Of a stretch of DNA of 64,000 bases, positions 50,915 to 58,782 are shown one piece after another. Location of the stretch: the NCBI RefSeq assembly GCF_947487915.1, contig NZ_CANKYH010000010.1, forward strand, positions 81,013 to 145,012. Reading direction: 5' to 3'. Position numbers and translations under genes: made by a program. The notes below the pieces were generated by a model. The model was given only the letters and a program-made list of their open reading frames with translations. It searched no databases and had not been told where the DNA came from. The first letter of the stretch is position 1. Each line of letters opens with the position of its first letter. Source of the DNA: an uncultured Serinicoccus sp. Its GTDB lineage: Bacteria; Actinomycetota; Actinomycetes; Actinomycetales; Dermatophilaceae.

Positions 50915-51892
50915 ATGGCCCGCCACGCCCGCCACCGCGCCGCCCGCACGGGTGCCGCCCTGCGTCGAGCCGGCCAGGCCACGCTCGCCGGCACCGCCTC
51001 CCTCGCCTCGGTCGGGCTCACCGCCCAGGGTGCTGCGGCCGACGACAACGTGTGGGACCGCGTGGCGGCCTGCGAGTCCACCGGCAACTGGAGCATCAAC
51101 ACCGGCAACGGGTTCTACGGCGGCCTGCAGTTCTGGCACCCGACGTGGAAGGGCTTCGGCGGCCAGGAGTTCGCCGGCTACGCCCACCAGGCGAGCAAGG
51201 TCGAGCAGATCACCGTGGCACAGCGGGTGCTGCGGGTGCAGGGCCCGGGGGCCTGGCCGGTGTGCTCGGTGCGCGCGGGGCTGACCATGCAGAACGGGCT
51301 CGAGCCCTACCCCGGTGGCGGTTCCCCGGCTCCCAGCCCGGCACCGGACCCCGAGCCCGAGCCGCAGCCCGACCCCACCCCGCCCCCGGGTGAGGCCACC
51401 ACGTGGACGGTGACCGCCGGCGCCGGCGCGAACATCCGCTCCGGGCCGGGCACGAGCTACGGCGTCATCGGGGGTGCGTCCAAGGGCACCCACTTCCAGG
51501 GCGTGGCCAGCAACGGCTGGGTCAAGCTCGACGGGCGCTCGGGGTGGATCAGCGCCAGCATCATGAGCCCGGGCGGCGACAACGGCGGGGGTGGCGGCGG
51601 CGGTGGCGGCGCCTCCGACATGGCGCCGCTCGTGGCCGACGGCATCCGCGGGCCGTTGACGACCAAGGCGGTCCAGCGCTGGGTCGGCGTCGCCGAGACC
51701 GGCGCGTGGGACACCCGGACCATCAAGGCTGTCCAGGCCAAGGTCGGCACCGGCGTCGACGGCGTGTGGGGCCCGAAGTCGCAGGCCGCGCTGCAGAGCC
51801 ACATCGGCGTCTCCCGCGACGGCTCGACCTACATGAACCACCGCACCGTCGTCGGCCTGCAGAAGTGGCTCAACAGCAACGTCATCGGCTGA
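50915..51892 (+). CDS. Resuscitation-promoting-factor-like secreted protein with SH3 and peptidoglycan-binding domains
   Basis: 325 residues from ATG 50915 (GGAAGGA upstream). An Arg-rich signal peptide runs to about residue 41 (LTAQGAAA/DDNVW). The Rpf lysozyme-like domain follows: VWDRVAACESTGNWSINTGNGFYGGLQFW with the catalytic Glu, and a disulfide-forming WPVC. A Pro/Glu linker (PSPAPDPEPEPQPDP) precedes a bacterial SH3 domain (NIRSGPGTSYGVIGGASKG). A Gly-run separates a C-terminal repeat domain (IRGPLTTKAVQRWVG, VWGPKSQAALQSHIG) like those that bind peptidoglycan. It should cleave or remodel the wall and support regrowth from dormancy. Confidence 0.92.
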   Translation: MARHARHRAARTGAALRRAGQATLAGTASLASVGLTAQGAAADDNVWDRVAACESTGNWSINTGNGFYGGLQFWHPTWKGFGGQEFAGYAHQASKVEQITVAQRVLRVQGPGAWPVCSVRAGLTMQNGLEPYPGGGSPAPSPAPDPEPEPQPDPTPPPGEATTWTVTAGAGANIRSGPGTSYGVIGGASKGTHFQGVASNGWVKLDGRSGWISASIMSPGGDNGGGGGGGGGASDMAPLVADGIRGPLTTKAVQRWVGVAETGAWDTRTIKAVQAKVGTGVDGVWGPKSQAALQSHIGVSRDGSTYMNHRTVVGLQKWLNSNVIG

Positions 51893-51912
51893 GACGGGTA
51901 CCATCGACGCGC

Positions 51913-51934
51913 CGTCCGGCCTTCGGGCCGGACG
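51913..51934 (+). terminator. UUCG-tetraloop hairpin between rpf-like gene and tRNA
   Basis: A perfect 9-bp stem CGTCCGGCC/GGCCGGACG with loop TTCG, ending 1 base before the tRNA. It could terminate the rpf-like transcript or mark the tRNA precursor leader. Confidence 0.5.
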
Positions 51935-51935
51935 T

Positions 51936-52008
51936 GCTGGCGTGGCGCAATTGGTAGCGCACCTGTCTTGTAAATAGGTGGTTGAGGGTTCGAGTCCCTT
52001 CGCCAGCT
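51936..52008 (+). tRNA. tRNA-Thr (anticodon TGT)
   Basis: Cloverleaf built by hand: acceptor GCTGGCG (51936-51942) with CGCCAGC (52001-52007), discriminator T; D stem GCGC/GCGC; anticodon stem CCTGT/ATAGG with loop CTTGTAA, anticodon TGT at 51969-51971 reading ACA; T arm GAGGG-TTCGAGT-CCCTT. CCA is not encoded. The 3' half from 51965 is duplicated at 58783, so this gene is the apparent integration site of the downstream island. Confidence 0.95.
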
Positions 52009-52180
52009 CTGAGATCGCCTGTGGCGCAGGCGATTCGGGCTCTACAGTCTGCACTTCAGTCTGCTGTTCGAAAAACAGGTTAGTCGGCCCGCGCAGGGCC
52101 ACTGACCTGCGGTTTCGTGATGCAGGGCAGGTCGAGGGTGCTTTGGTCATTCGAGTCGCTGATGCACGTATGCTGCACGC
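51965..52180 (+). repeat. Left copy of island-flanking direct repeat (attL-like, inside tRNA-Thr)
   Basis: The 53 bases 51965-52017 match 58783-58835 with one mismatch. Similarity continues in degenerate form to a shared ATGCACGTATGCTGCACG motif at 52162, exactly 196 bases from the repeat start in both copies. The gap 52009-52347 (339 bp) otherwise holds no gene that I can support. Confidence 0.8.
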
Positions 52181-52347
52181 TCGACGGGTGGGGAGCAGCT
52201 GTGGTTGCTCCGCTCGGGGGCCCAGCTGCGACGGTTGGGCGCGCTGCGCATCCGTCAGCAGGCAGTTTCCGCCGCCATATGCAGCAGCCCCGTCGCGTTC
52301 TGCCCACCGAAGTGCTTTCGGGTTCAGAGTGCGTGGCGCATGTTCGG

Positions 52348-52863
52348 TCAGAGGGTCGCCAGGAAATGTGACAGGACGAAGCCTGCTGCGGTCGCGAGGG
52401 CCACCGTGGGACCTCCCTCCTCGTGCGTCTCCGGCATCAGCGTGTCAGCTAAGGAGGCGAGGACCGCCCCGGCGGCGAAGACGAGGGGCAAAGAGATCGC
52501 CTCCGGTGTGGCGCTGGCCAGCGGACCCGCACCCAGGACGGCGGCGGCCGTGGGCAACAGCGCACAGATGGTCCAGGTCGCCAGGACGAAGGTCTTTGTC
52601 GGGCCCTGGGCGCGTATCGAAGCGCTGCCCACCAGGGCCTCGGGGGAAGTTTAAGACGAAGATGGCACCGAGCAACGCCTGGCCACCTGTGCCTTGCCGA
52701 GTGATATGCCCAGAGCGACATTCTCGGGTACGCCGTCGAGGGTGACCGCGGGCGAAGGCCAGCATCGCGGCCAGCACCGCTTCGGGATCTGGAGATCCCC
52801 CGCCAAGGCACCCAGAACGAGCGCGCTGGAGCCGAGCAGGCCGAAAGTCACTGCCTGCGTCAC
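52348..52863 (-). pseudogene. Decayed ZIP-family metal transporter
   Basis: Pieces of one ZIP transporter lie in different frames. 52651-52863 encodes the N-terminus (MTQAVTFGLLGSSALVLGA) joined prematurely to VTLDGVPENVALGISLGKAQ, meaning an internal deletion of well over 100 residues. The frame then shifts through LLGAIFVLNFP (another frame) and again into the C-terminal ATWTICALLPTAAAVLGAG and VLASLADTLMPETHEEGGP, which ends at 52348. The product would have had VTLDGVPEN as part of its metal path. Clearly non-functional; it sits just inside the left island boundary. Confidence 0.75.
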
Positions 52864-52908
52864 GACTCGCGTCCTTCCCTGCCTGGGCTACCTCAACCGA
52901 GTCAGATG

Positions 52909-53988
52909 TCAGCGGGTCTGGTCGAGGTCGGTGGTGTCCCCGCCGCTGCGGCGCAGGGCCCGGGCCTTGTCCCGGTCCTCCAGCTCCTTCTCCTGCCCCG
53001 CGCGGATCTTGGCGTCGTCGCGGGGAGGCAACTGGATGTCCTCCTCGGCCTCGATGCCGGCGATGAGCTGACGGGACCGCTCGAGCTCGGCGTCGACCTC
53101 CGCCCCGAGCAGCAGCGCGAGGTTCGTGATCCACAGGTAGAGCAGGAAGATGATCACCCCGGCGAACGAGCCATAGGTCGCGCCGTAACTGGAGAAGTTC
53201 GCGATGTAGAAGCCGAACGCGACCGAGATGAGGACCCAGACGAGGATCGCGAACGCCGCCCCGATGCTCAGCCACCGGAACTTCGGCTGCTGGACGTTGG
53301 GCGTGCTGTAGTACAGCAGCGCCACGAGCAGCATGACCAGCAGCAGGACCACCGGCCACTTGGCGATCTGCCACACGGTGACCACGGTCGACCCGAGGCC
53401 GATCGCCTCGCCGAGCGCCGTCGCGACCGGGCCGGACACGATGAGCATGAGGGCGATGAGCACCACCATGAGCACCATGACCAGGGTGATGAGGAGCATG
53501 ACCGGGCGCAGCTTCCACACCGGACGCCCCTCTTCGATCTCGTAGACCCGGTTCATCGCGCGGCTGAACGCGGTGACGTACCCCGAGGCCGACCACAACG
53601 CGGTGGCCAGACCGATGACCAGCGCCAGCCCGGCACCCGGGGAGGTCGCCAGCGACTGCACCACCGGCTCCAGGGTCGAGGCCCCGGACTCGCCGAGCAC
53701 GCTGTTCAGCACGGGCATGACCGCGCTGACCACCTGCTGGCTCTGCCCCACCAGCCCCAGCAGCGAGAAGATCGCGATGAGCGCCGGGAAGATGGCCAGC
53801 ACGGCGTAGTAGGTCAGCGCCGCGGCCAGGTCGGTGCACTCGTCGTCCAGGAACTCCCGGAACGCCTTACCCGCGGTGTACTTCCACGCCGGCCCGGTCA
53901 GCTGCGCGGGAGTGTCTGGTTTGTCCGCCCGCTCCGGGTCCGGGGCGTCCGCCTGCGCGGCCCTGTGCTCTGCGGCCCTGGAGCTCAC
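52909..53988 (-). CDS. YihY/BrkB-family inner-membrane protein
   Basis: 359 residues from a GTG overlapping the DUF3618 stop. The family core is DDECTDLAAALTYYAVLAIFPALIAIFSLLG, with six membrane helices (including LVIGLATALWSASGYVTAFSRAMNRVY and SFAGVIIFLLYLWITNLALLLGAEVDAELER). The old 'ribonuclease BN' label for this family is wrong; transport or envelope roles are suggested but unproven. The charged C-terminal tail is rich in Arg/Asp/Glu. Last gene of a four-gene minus-strand operon. Confidence 0.9.
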   Translation of the reverse strand: MSSRAAEHRAAQADAPDPERADKPDTPAQLTGPAWKYTAGKAFREFLDDECTDLAAALTYYAVLAIFPALIAIFSLLGLVGQSQQVVSAVMPVLNSVLGESGASTLEPVVQSLATSPGAGLALVIGLATALWSASGYVTAFSRAMNRVYEIEEGRPVWKLRPVMLLITLVMVLMVVLIALMLIVSGPVATALGEAIGLGSTVVTVWQIAKWPVVLLLVMLLVALLYYSTPNVQQPKFRWLSIGAAFAILVWVLISVAFGFYIANFSSYGATYGSFAGVIIFLLYLWITNLALLLGAEVDAELERSRQLIAGIEAEEDIQLPPRDDAKIRAGQEKELEDRDKARALRRSGGDTTDLDQTR

Positions 53989-54314
53989 CGCCGCACCCGC
54001 CGGGCGACCCCGATGATCAGCACCACTGCGGCCACGGCACCGAGCGCGGGGGCCAGCACGCTGAGCACGTCCCGGTGGTCATCGCTCTGCAGCCGGGTCT
54101 TGACCGACTCGACTCTGTCGTGGGTCTGCTTCTTGACCGACTCGACTTTGTGCTGGGCCTGCTTCTTCACGTCCAGGCGTTCGGTGAGCTCGTCGACGGT
54201 GTCGCCGAGCTCGGCGCGGTGCCGGGCGATGTCGGCCTCGATCTGCGCCGGGTCGTTGCTGGCCCCGTCCTGGGTGTTGTCGCTGTCGAGGTTCTCGTGT
54301 GGTGTGGTGCTCAT
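53985..54314 (-). CDS. DUF3618 membrane-anchored protein
   Basis: 109 residues from ATG at 54312-54314, which overlaps the stop of the holin-like gene (ATGA). DUF3618 block: DPAQIEADIARHRAELGDTVDELTERLDVKKQAQHKV. A coiled-coil-like stretch with tandem VESVKKQTHDRVESVK follows, then one C-terminal membrane helix (VLAPALGAVAAVVLIIGVA). Often co-encoded with YtxH- and holin-like proteins in actinobacteria. Confidence 0.88.
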   Translation of the reverse strand: MSTTPHENLDSDNTQDGASNDPAQIEADIARHRAELGDTVDELTERLDVKKQAQHKVESVKKQTHDRVESVKTRLQSDDHRDVLSVLAPALGAVAAVVLIIGVARRVRR

Positions 54315-54721
54315 GACTGGGCGGCCCCCTTGACCTCGGCGATGTCCTGCTTGACGTTGTCCATGGCACGTTCGGGCTTGGCCGGGGTGGCCTCCTGCAC
54401 GCGCTTCTTGCCCACGAGCGAGACCACGGCCGCCGCCGCGAGCAGCAGCAGCGTCACGATGCCCGCGGCGGCCCACGCGGGCAGCACCAGGGCGAGGGCC
54501 AGGATGGCCGTCGTGATCAGGGCGGCGATGCCGAAGAACGCGAGCAGGCCACCGGCACCGAACATGCCCAGGCCGATCCCAGCGGTCTTGGCCTTCACGC
54601 TGAGCTCGGCCTGCGCCAGGCGCATCTCGTCCCGGATCAGGGTGCTCGTCTGCTCGGACATCCGGGCGATCAGCTCACCCGTGGACGCGTGGTCGGTGTC
54701 CGGGGTGAACCGCTCAGCCAC
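54311..54721 (-). CDS. Phage-holin-like DUF1469 membrane protein
   Basis: 136 residues from GTG at 54719-54721, six bases after GGAGG and overlapping the YtxH-like stop. An amphipathic helix with STLIRDEMRLAQAELSVKAKTAG is followed by two membrane helices (GLLAFFGIAALITTAILALALVL and AGIVTLLLLAAAAVVSLVGKKR). That matches the Phage_holin_3_6/DUF1469 family, which despite the name is chromosomal and associated with envelope stress. Middle gene of the operon. Confidence 0.88.
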   Translation of the reverse strand: MAERFTPDTDHASTGELIARMSEQTSTLIRDEMRLAQAELSVKAKTAGIGLGMFGAGGLLAFFGIAALITTAILALALVLPAWAAAGIVTLLLLAAAAVVSLVGKKRVQEATPAKPERAMDNVKQDIAEVKGAAQS

Positions 54722-55004
54722 GGGGCCCCTCCAGGTCATCGCCCGCGAGGGCGGTGTCGGTGTCGACCTCCCACGGGTCATCCATGCTGTCCCGGTCGTC
54801 GCCCTTGGCGTTGCCCAGCCGGCCCTTGGCCTGCTCGGTCACCTTCCCGGCCTGCTCCTTGGCCTTGTCCGCCTGCTCCTGCACCTTCGGGTGCCCCCAC
54901 AGCTCCTGCGCCTTCGCGCTGATCTGCTCATACCGTTCCCGGCCCGCCCTGGCGCCCAGGACGTACCCTGCCCCGAACGCGGTCGCCATCATGATCTTGC
55001 TCAT
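54714..55004 (-). CDS. YtxH-like small membrane protein
   Basis: 96 residues from ATG at 55002-55004. A single N-terminal helix with the glycine-rich MMATAFGAGYVLGARAGRERYEQI motif typical of YtxH/general-stress proteins, followed by a charged helix (KVQEQADKAKEQAGKVTEQAKGRLG) and an acidic tail. First gene of the minus-strand operon; its promoter region holds the operator at 55085-55112. Confidence 0.85.
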   Translation of the reverse strand: MSKIMMATAFGAGYVLGARAGRERYEQISAKAQELWGHPKVQEQADKAKEQAGKVTEQAKGRLGNAKGDDRDSMDDPWEVDTDTALAGDDLEGPRG

Positions 55005-55084
55005 CGTCTGCTCCTGACTGCAGAGGGGGTGTCGCACGGACCCCGGGCTGGGGCCGCGTCGCCTTGCTGTGGTGCTCAGCAGGC

Positions 55085-55112
55085 GAATACGGTGTAAACG
55101 TACGGCGTAATC
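55085..55112. promoter_or_regulatory. TetR-type operator A (two overlapping palindromes) between divergent operons
   Basis: GAATACGGTGTAAAC (55085-55099) matches the island consensus GTTTACGGYGTAAAC at 13 of 15 positions; ACGTACGGCGTAATC (55098-55112) matches at 11 of 15. The pair lies midway between the YtxH-like start (minus) and the DUF4235 start (plus), so one occupied site could silence both units. Confidence 0.6.
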
Positions 55113-55171
55113 AAAAGGCGTGCAAGCGTGTCCCCGGGGGTCCGGGGCAAGACGAGGAAGTGGTGAGGTCA

Positions 55172-55444
55172 GTGGGCGACAAGATGTGGAGCCTGGCGAC
55201 GACGGCGGCGGCGATCGGTGGTGGGGTGATGGCCAAGAACGTCATCGAGACGACGTGGAAGTTCATCACCGGCAGCAACTCCCCGAGCAACCCCGAGGAC
55301 CCGGAGGTGGACTGGGGGGAGGCTGTGGCCTTCGCGCTGGTCTCCGGCGCGGTGGTGCAGCTGGTGCGGGTGTGGATCAACCACAAGTCGACCGAGGCCT
55401 ACACCAAGCGCAAGGGGCACCTGCCCGAGTCGGTCGCGAGTTGA
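55172..55444 (+). CDS. DUF4235 small membrane protein
   Basis: About 90 residues; GTG 55172 (AGGAAG upstream) is preferred, with ATG 55184 as the alternative. DUF4235 pattern: two hydrophobic stretches (ATTAAAIGGGVMAKNVIETTW-like and AVAFALVSGAVVQLVRVWI) and a C-terminal HKSTEAYTKRKGHLPES. It is followed 66 bp later by the TetR gene, probably in one transcript from operator A. Confidence 0.82.
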   Translation: MGDKMWSLATTAAAIGGGVMAKNVIETTWKFITGSNSPSNPEDPEVDWGEAVAFALVSGAVVQLVRVWINHKSTEAYTKRKGHLPESVAS

Positions 55445-55510
55445 CCGCGAGGGGGACGGCGAGCCGACACGCGGTGCGTGTGACAGGCTGGACGCTCAGG
55501 AGGTGTGCCG

Positions 55511-56233
55511 ATGAGCCCAGAGGAGCCGGACGAGGCGCGGTCCACGCGGCCGCCACGCCTCAGCCGTCAGCGCATCGTCGATGCTGGCCTTGCCAGTATC
55601 GAGGCTCATGGTGTGGACCAGATGACCATGCGCAGCCTGGGTCGCGACCTGGGGGTTGAGGCGATGGCCCTGTACCGGTACGTCTCCGGGCGGGAAGATC
55701 TGCTGGAGGCGGTCGTGGAGAGCCTCCTGGACGGGCTCATCAAGCGCGTGGAGGCCGCGGAGACCACGAGCTGGCAGGAGTACCTGCAGCACGTCGCGCA
55801 CGAGATCCGCCACATGGCTCTGGCCCACCCCACGGCGTTCCCACTGGTGGTCTCGCGGCACCCGGCGGCGCCCTGGCTGCGACCGCCGCTGCGCGACATC
55901 GCCATGGTCGAGCACCTCCTGGCCACCCTGTGCGAGCGAGGCTTCAGCGACGACCAAGCGGTGGACACCTACAAGGCATTCACCAGCTTCCTCGTCGGGT
56001 CCCTGCTGCTCGAAGTCTCCACCAAGACCGAGAACGTCGCCGCGGTGGAAGAACCGATGAACGAGGGCAGCGCCGACATACCCGAGCAAGACACGGTAGA
56101 AGATGTCGACCTCGGGCAGGCACCGCACGTCGTGCGAATGCGCGACCGACTCAGCCAGGACCACAGCGAGGCCGAGTTCGAGACCGGCCTCGAGAGCCTG
56201 CTCAACCGCATCGAGAACACCGTCTCTCACTAG
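55511..56233 (+). CDS. TetR-family transcriptional regulator
   Basis: 240 residues from ATG 55511, 7 bases after AGGAGG (55498-55503). The N-terminal helix-turn-helix is RIVDAGLASIEAHGVDQMTMRSLGRDLGVEAMALYRYVSGREDLLEAV. The C-terminal ligand domain is of the tetracycline-repressor-like class, with a charged, variable tail. No autonomous palindrome is seen directly upstream, so it should be expressed from the operator A promoter and autoregulate. It is the only regulator gene in the island and hence the candidate ligand for all three GTTTAC-N3-GTAAAC sites. Confidence 0.9.
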   Translation: MSPEEPDEARSTRPPRLSRQRIVDAGLASIEAHGVDQMTMRSLGRDLGVEAMALYRYVSGREDLLEAVVESLLDGLIKRVEAAETTSWQEYLQHVAHEIRHMALAHPTAFPLVVSRHPAAPWLRPPLRDIAMVEHLLATLCERGFSDDQAVDTYKAFTSFLVGSLLLEVSTKTENVAAVEEPMNEGSADIPEQDTVEDVDLGQAPHVVRMRDRLSQDHSEAEFETGLESLLNRIENTVSH

Positions 56234-56368
56234 CCCCCGGCCCGGTGGGGAGCGCCCGCGATGGGCACATCGGGCCCACCTGCGGGTCAGGCGGCCAACT
56301 GCCCGCTCCTGAGCCCACCCGATGCCTCTGGTCTTTACCACCGCCGAGGTGCGGCGTAACCTGCTGCT

Positions 56369-56383
56369 GTTTACAGCGTAAGC
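56369..56383. promoter_or_regulatory. TetR-type operator B
   Basis: GTTTACAGCGTAAGC, 14 of 15 matches to GTTTAC-N3-GTAAAC arms plus a central purine difference, 43 bp upstream of the glycosyltransferase-like start. Lies in the 192-bp gap after tetR. Confidence 0.6.
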
Positions 56384-56425
56384 GGTACGTTCATCCGGTT
56401 ATGTCAGGCAGGGGTAGGAGGGGTG

Positions 56426-57283
56426 ATGGCAATCGCGTGCAGTGAGGTCGTCCCATCGGTCCGGCCGGCGCGTCCGCGGGTCGCGGTCGTGACGGTGGTC
56501 CGGGGCGAGCATCGGGCGCTCTTGGCCCAGGTCGACGGACTGTCCACGAGCACGTGGCCCCCCGACGTCCACGTCACCCTCGCGGTCGCCGATCGCGAGC
56601 TGAACCGCAACAAGCTGCCAATACGGTCCGACCGGTGGGAGACCTTCATCGTCCCCGGCAGGGACCTGCGACGAGCTCCCAGGGCCGCCTTCCGCTCCTC
56701 GGTGATGCATGCCTGCGACGTGGCGCTGAACGCTGGTGCAGAAGTGGTCGTGTTCGTCGATGTCCGGTGCCTGCCAGGCCGGCGACTGCTGCAGACCTAC
56801 GCCGAGTACGCCACCAACAGCACCCAGACAACCCCAGTCCTGTGGAGCGCCGCCGAGGCCGTCCAGCTCGACGTACCACCGGGGACCTTGTATCCCGTAT
56901 CGGGCGGGCTGGGGTCCCTCGTCACATCAACACCGGTCGACGCCCGACCGAGTCCGACGACGGGACCGTCGGTGCCGTGGGCGGAGTCGTTCGCTGTCCG
57001 GGCCGGCGACTGGGCGGTCGTGCGCAAGGCGTGGGCCGGCAGGAGGTCACCGGCCGAGGAGCAGCCCGCCATGACATCAAGCTCACGTGAGCCGCACCCC
57101 GTGCCCTCCCTGGTCGACGCGATGAAGTCTGTGGGCGGTTCGCACGTTCAGATCCCTGACGACGCGGTGCTGTACCGGCAGCACCCCCGATTTGCCGACA
57201 CCAGGTACTCCCCGGGGGCACTGCGCCTGCCGGAAAGCACGCTGCCTGAACGCTGCGAGCGGATCGCGGTGGCAGGGTCCTAG
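56426..57283 (+). CDS. Glycosyltransferase-like protein (GT2/GT-A fold)
   Basis: 285 residues from ATG 56426, with AGGAGG at 56416-56421. The first block, RVAVVTVVRGEHRALLAQVDGLSTSTWPPDVHVTLAVADREL, resembles the nucleotide-binding start of GT-A enzymes, and AEVVVFVDVRCLPGRRLLQTY could be the DxD equivalent (here D-V-R, so a metal-binding pair is not certain). A later SFAVRAGDWAVVRKAWAGR fits the acceptor side. No membrane segments. Donor and acceptor are unknown. Behind operator B, so likely part of the island regulon. Confidence 0.65.
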   Translation: MAIACSEVVPSVRPARPRVAVVTVVRGEHRALLAQVDGLSTSTWPPDVHVTLAVADRELNRNKLPIRSDRWETFIVPGRDLRRAPRAAFRSSVMHACDVALNAGAEVVVFVDVRCLPGRRLLQTYAEYATNSTQTTPVLWSAAEAVQLDVPPGTLYPVSGGLGSLVTSTPVDARPSPTTGPSVPWAESFAVRAGDWAVVRKAWAGRRSPAEEQPAMTSSSREPHPVPSLVDAMKSVGGSHVQIPDDAVLYRQHPRFADTRYSPGALRLPESTLPERCERIAVAGS

Positions 57284-57380
57284 GACCCCCTTATCCGCCG
57301 TGCGGTGGTTCACGTCGTCCGAGGGCCGAGCGGTTGCATGGTGCCCGTTTGGGTTGCGGCGTCATCGCCGGCGCGCTTAC

Positions 57381-57395
57381 GTTTACGGTGTAAAC
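57381..57395. promoter_or_regulatory. TetR-type operator C (perfect palindrome)
   Basis: GTTTACGGTGTAAAC: 6-bp arms are perfectly complementary around GGT. Located 46 bp upstream of the PRC-barrel/DUF2382 start; the best of the three sites and the basis for the consensus. Confidence 0.65.
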
Positions 57396-57441
57396 GGATG
57401 GCGCATCAGGGCGCCGGCCACCATCACAAGGAGGTTCCCGC

Positions 57442-58284
57442 ATGTGGAACGAGGAACAGATCCAGTCCCTGCACAACGGCGGTGTGGTCGTCGACCAGGA
57501 TGGGGAGAAGATCGGCAAGGTCGGCCAGGTCTACCTGGATGACTCGAGCGGTGAGCCCGCGTGGGTGACGGTCAAGACCGGGCTCTTCGGCACCTCGGAG
57601 TCTTTCGTGCCCCTGCAGGGTGCCACCGTGCAGGACCAGGAGGTCCGGGTGCCGTACACCAAGGACCAGGTCAAGGACGCCCCCCGGGTCGAGGAGGACG
57701 GTCACATCTCGGTGGAGGAGGAGCGCGAGCTGTTCTCCTACTACGGTGGCTGGGACGGCCAGAAGAACGCGAACAACGGCGCACCGGCCACCCGTGACCA
57801 GGAAGACACCCGTATAGGCACCACCGGGCGGGCCGACACCGGAACGGGCGTGACCGACGGGACGGATGCCGCCAGGGGTACCGGGCGCGGCACCGGCGAC
57901 CATGACTCGGACGCGAGCATGGTCCGCTCCGAGGAGCAGTTGCACGTCGGCACCGAGAAGGTCGCCACCGGCAAGGCCCGCCTGCGCAAGTACGTCGTCA
58001 CCGAGCACGTCACCAAGACCGTCCCCGTCCAGCGCGAGGAGGTCCGCATCGAACGCGAGCCCCTCGACGAGCAGGACCGCGACCGCCTGGCCGGGTCCGA
58101 CCTGAGCGAAGACGAGCTCGAAGTCACCCTCACTGAGGACCAGGTCGTCGTCGACAAGGAGGTCGTGCCCGTCGAAGAGGTCCGCCTCGACACCGACACC
58201 GTCACCGAGGAGCAGCAGGTCACCGACGAGGTCCGCAAGGAGCAGATCGACACCGACCTGCCCGACCAGCACCATAACCACTGA
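57442..58284 (+). CDS. PRC-barrel and DUF2382 domain protein
   Basis: 280 residues from ATG 57442 with AAGGAGG eight bases upstream. N-terminal PRC-barrel (~5-75): GGVVVDQDGEKIGKVGQVYLDDSSG and WVTVKTGLFGTSESFVPL. The middle is a Gly/Thr/Asp-rich linker. C-terminal DUF2382 (YsnF/AvaK) domain from about residue 155: RSEEQLHVGTEKVATGKARLRKYVVTEHVTKTVPVQREEVRIEREPL. Such proteins are stress-induced in actinobacteria; the molecular role is unknown. Highly acidic, likely cytoplasmic or surface-associated. Confidence 0.9.
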   Translation: MWNEEQIQSLHNGGVVVDQDGEKIGKVGQVYLDDSSGEPAWVTVKTGLFGTSESFVPLQGATVQDQEVRVPYTKDQVKDAPRVEEDGHISVEEERELFSYYGGWDGQKNANNGAPATRDQEDTRIGTTGRADTGTGVTDGTDAARGTGRGTGDHDSDASMVRSEEQLHVGTEKVATGKARLRKYVVTEHVTKTVPVQREEVRIEREPLDEQDRDRLAGSDLSEDELEVTLTEDQVVVDKEVVPVEEVRLDTDTVTEEQQVTDEVRKEQIDTDLPDQHHNH

Positions 58285-58303
58285 CCCCAAATCCCACCCA
58301 CGT

Positions 58304-58330
58304 CGGCCCCACCCCGCTCGGGGTGGGGTC
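58304..58330 (+). terminator. Hairpin terminator after DUF2382 gene
   Basis: Nine-to-ten-bp G/C stem CCCCACCCC/GGGGTGGGG (58307-58315 with 58320-58328) with a 4-base loop, 22 bp after the stop. Confidence 0.7.
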
Positions 58331-58782
58331 GGCGCGTGCGTACCTAGGCATGAGACGCCACACCGCCAGGTCGCCCTGATGCTCTCACCAGGCTCAATCG
58401 TGGAGGCGCGGACGCAGAACTGCACGTTCGACTGTCGACGTCGCTCCAAAAGTGGACGATTACGGCGGCGCCGCTACTGTCTACTTTTCAAGCGCCGCCG
58501 ACACCCGATCTCGCGACGTCGAGACGCTACGCCGACGTGGACGGCGGGGGAGGGGCGAGCGGTCTAGGCTTGCGGAGGACCCAGGGGTGCCGGACGAACT
58601 TGGACCGCTGTCCGCCAGGTCGCCCCGGCTGCTGGGTATGCGACTTCCTCTCGCAGGAGATCGGCCCACGTAGCGGTCAAGACGAGTCATGAGGCGCCAG
58701 CCATGATGCACGTATGCTGCACGAAACGGCCCGAAAGCCCTTTGTTCGGCTGTTTGTGCAGGTCAGGCCGTTGTGGCTGGGA
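58331..58782. other. Gene-free boundary region of the island
   Basis: No supported coding frame; A/T-richer patches alternate with GC-rich ones. It contains an imperfect palindrome AAAAGTGGAC...GTCTACTTTT (58446-58488), and an extra copy of ATGCACGTATGCTGCACG at 58706, 78 bases before the right tRNA-half repeat. Looks like remnant element-end DNA. Confidence 0.5.

Noticed and set aside
50885..52150. Minus-strand open frame across the rpf-like gene and the tRNA
   Set aside because: It crosses a tRNA gene and is antisense to a protein with strong domain evidence.
52445..53839. 464-codon minus-strand frame over the YihY gene
   Set aside because: Arg/Gly/His-rich out-of-frame shadow of YihY; only its short LLGAIFVLNFP piece is meaningful, as part of the ZIP pseudogene.
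58379..58673. Small open frames in the island boundary
   Set aside because: Arg-rich, no ribosome site, mutually overlapping in several frames; no support for coding.
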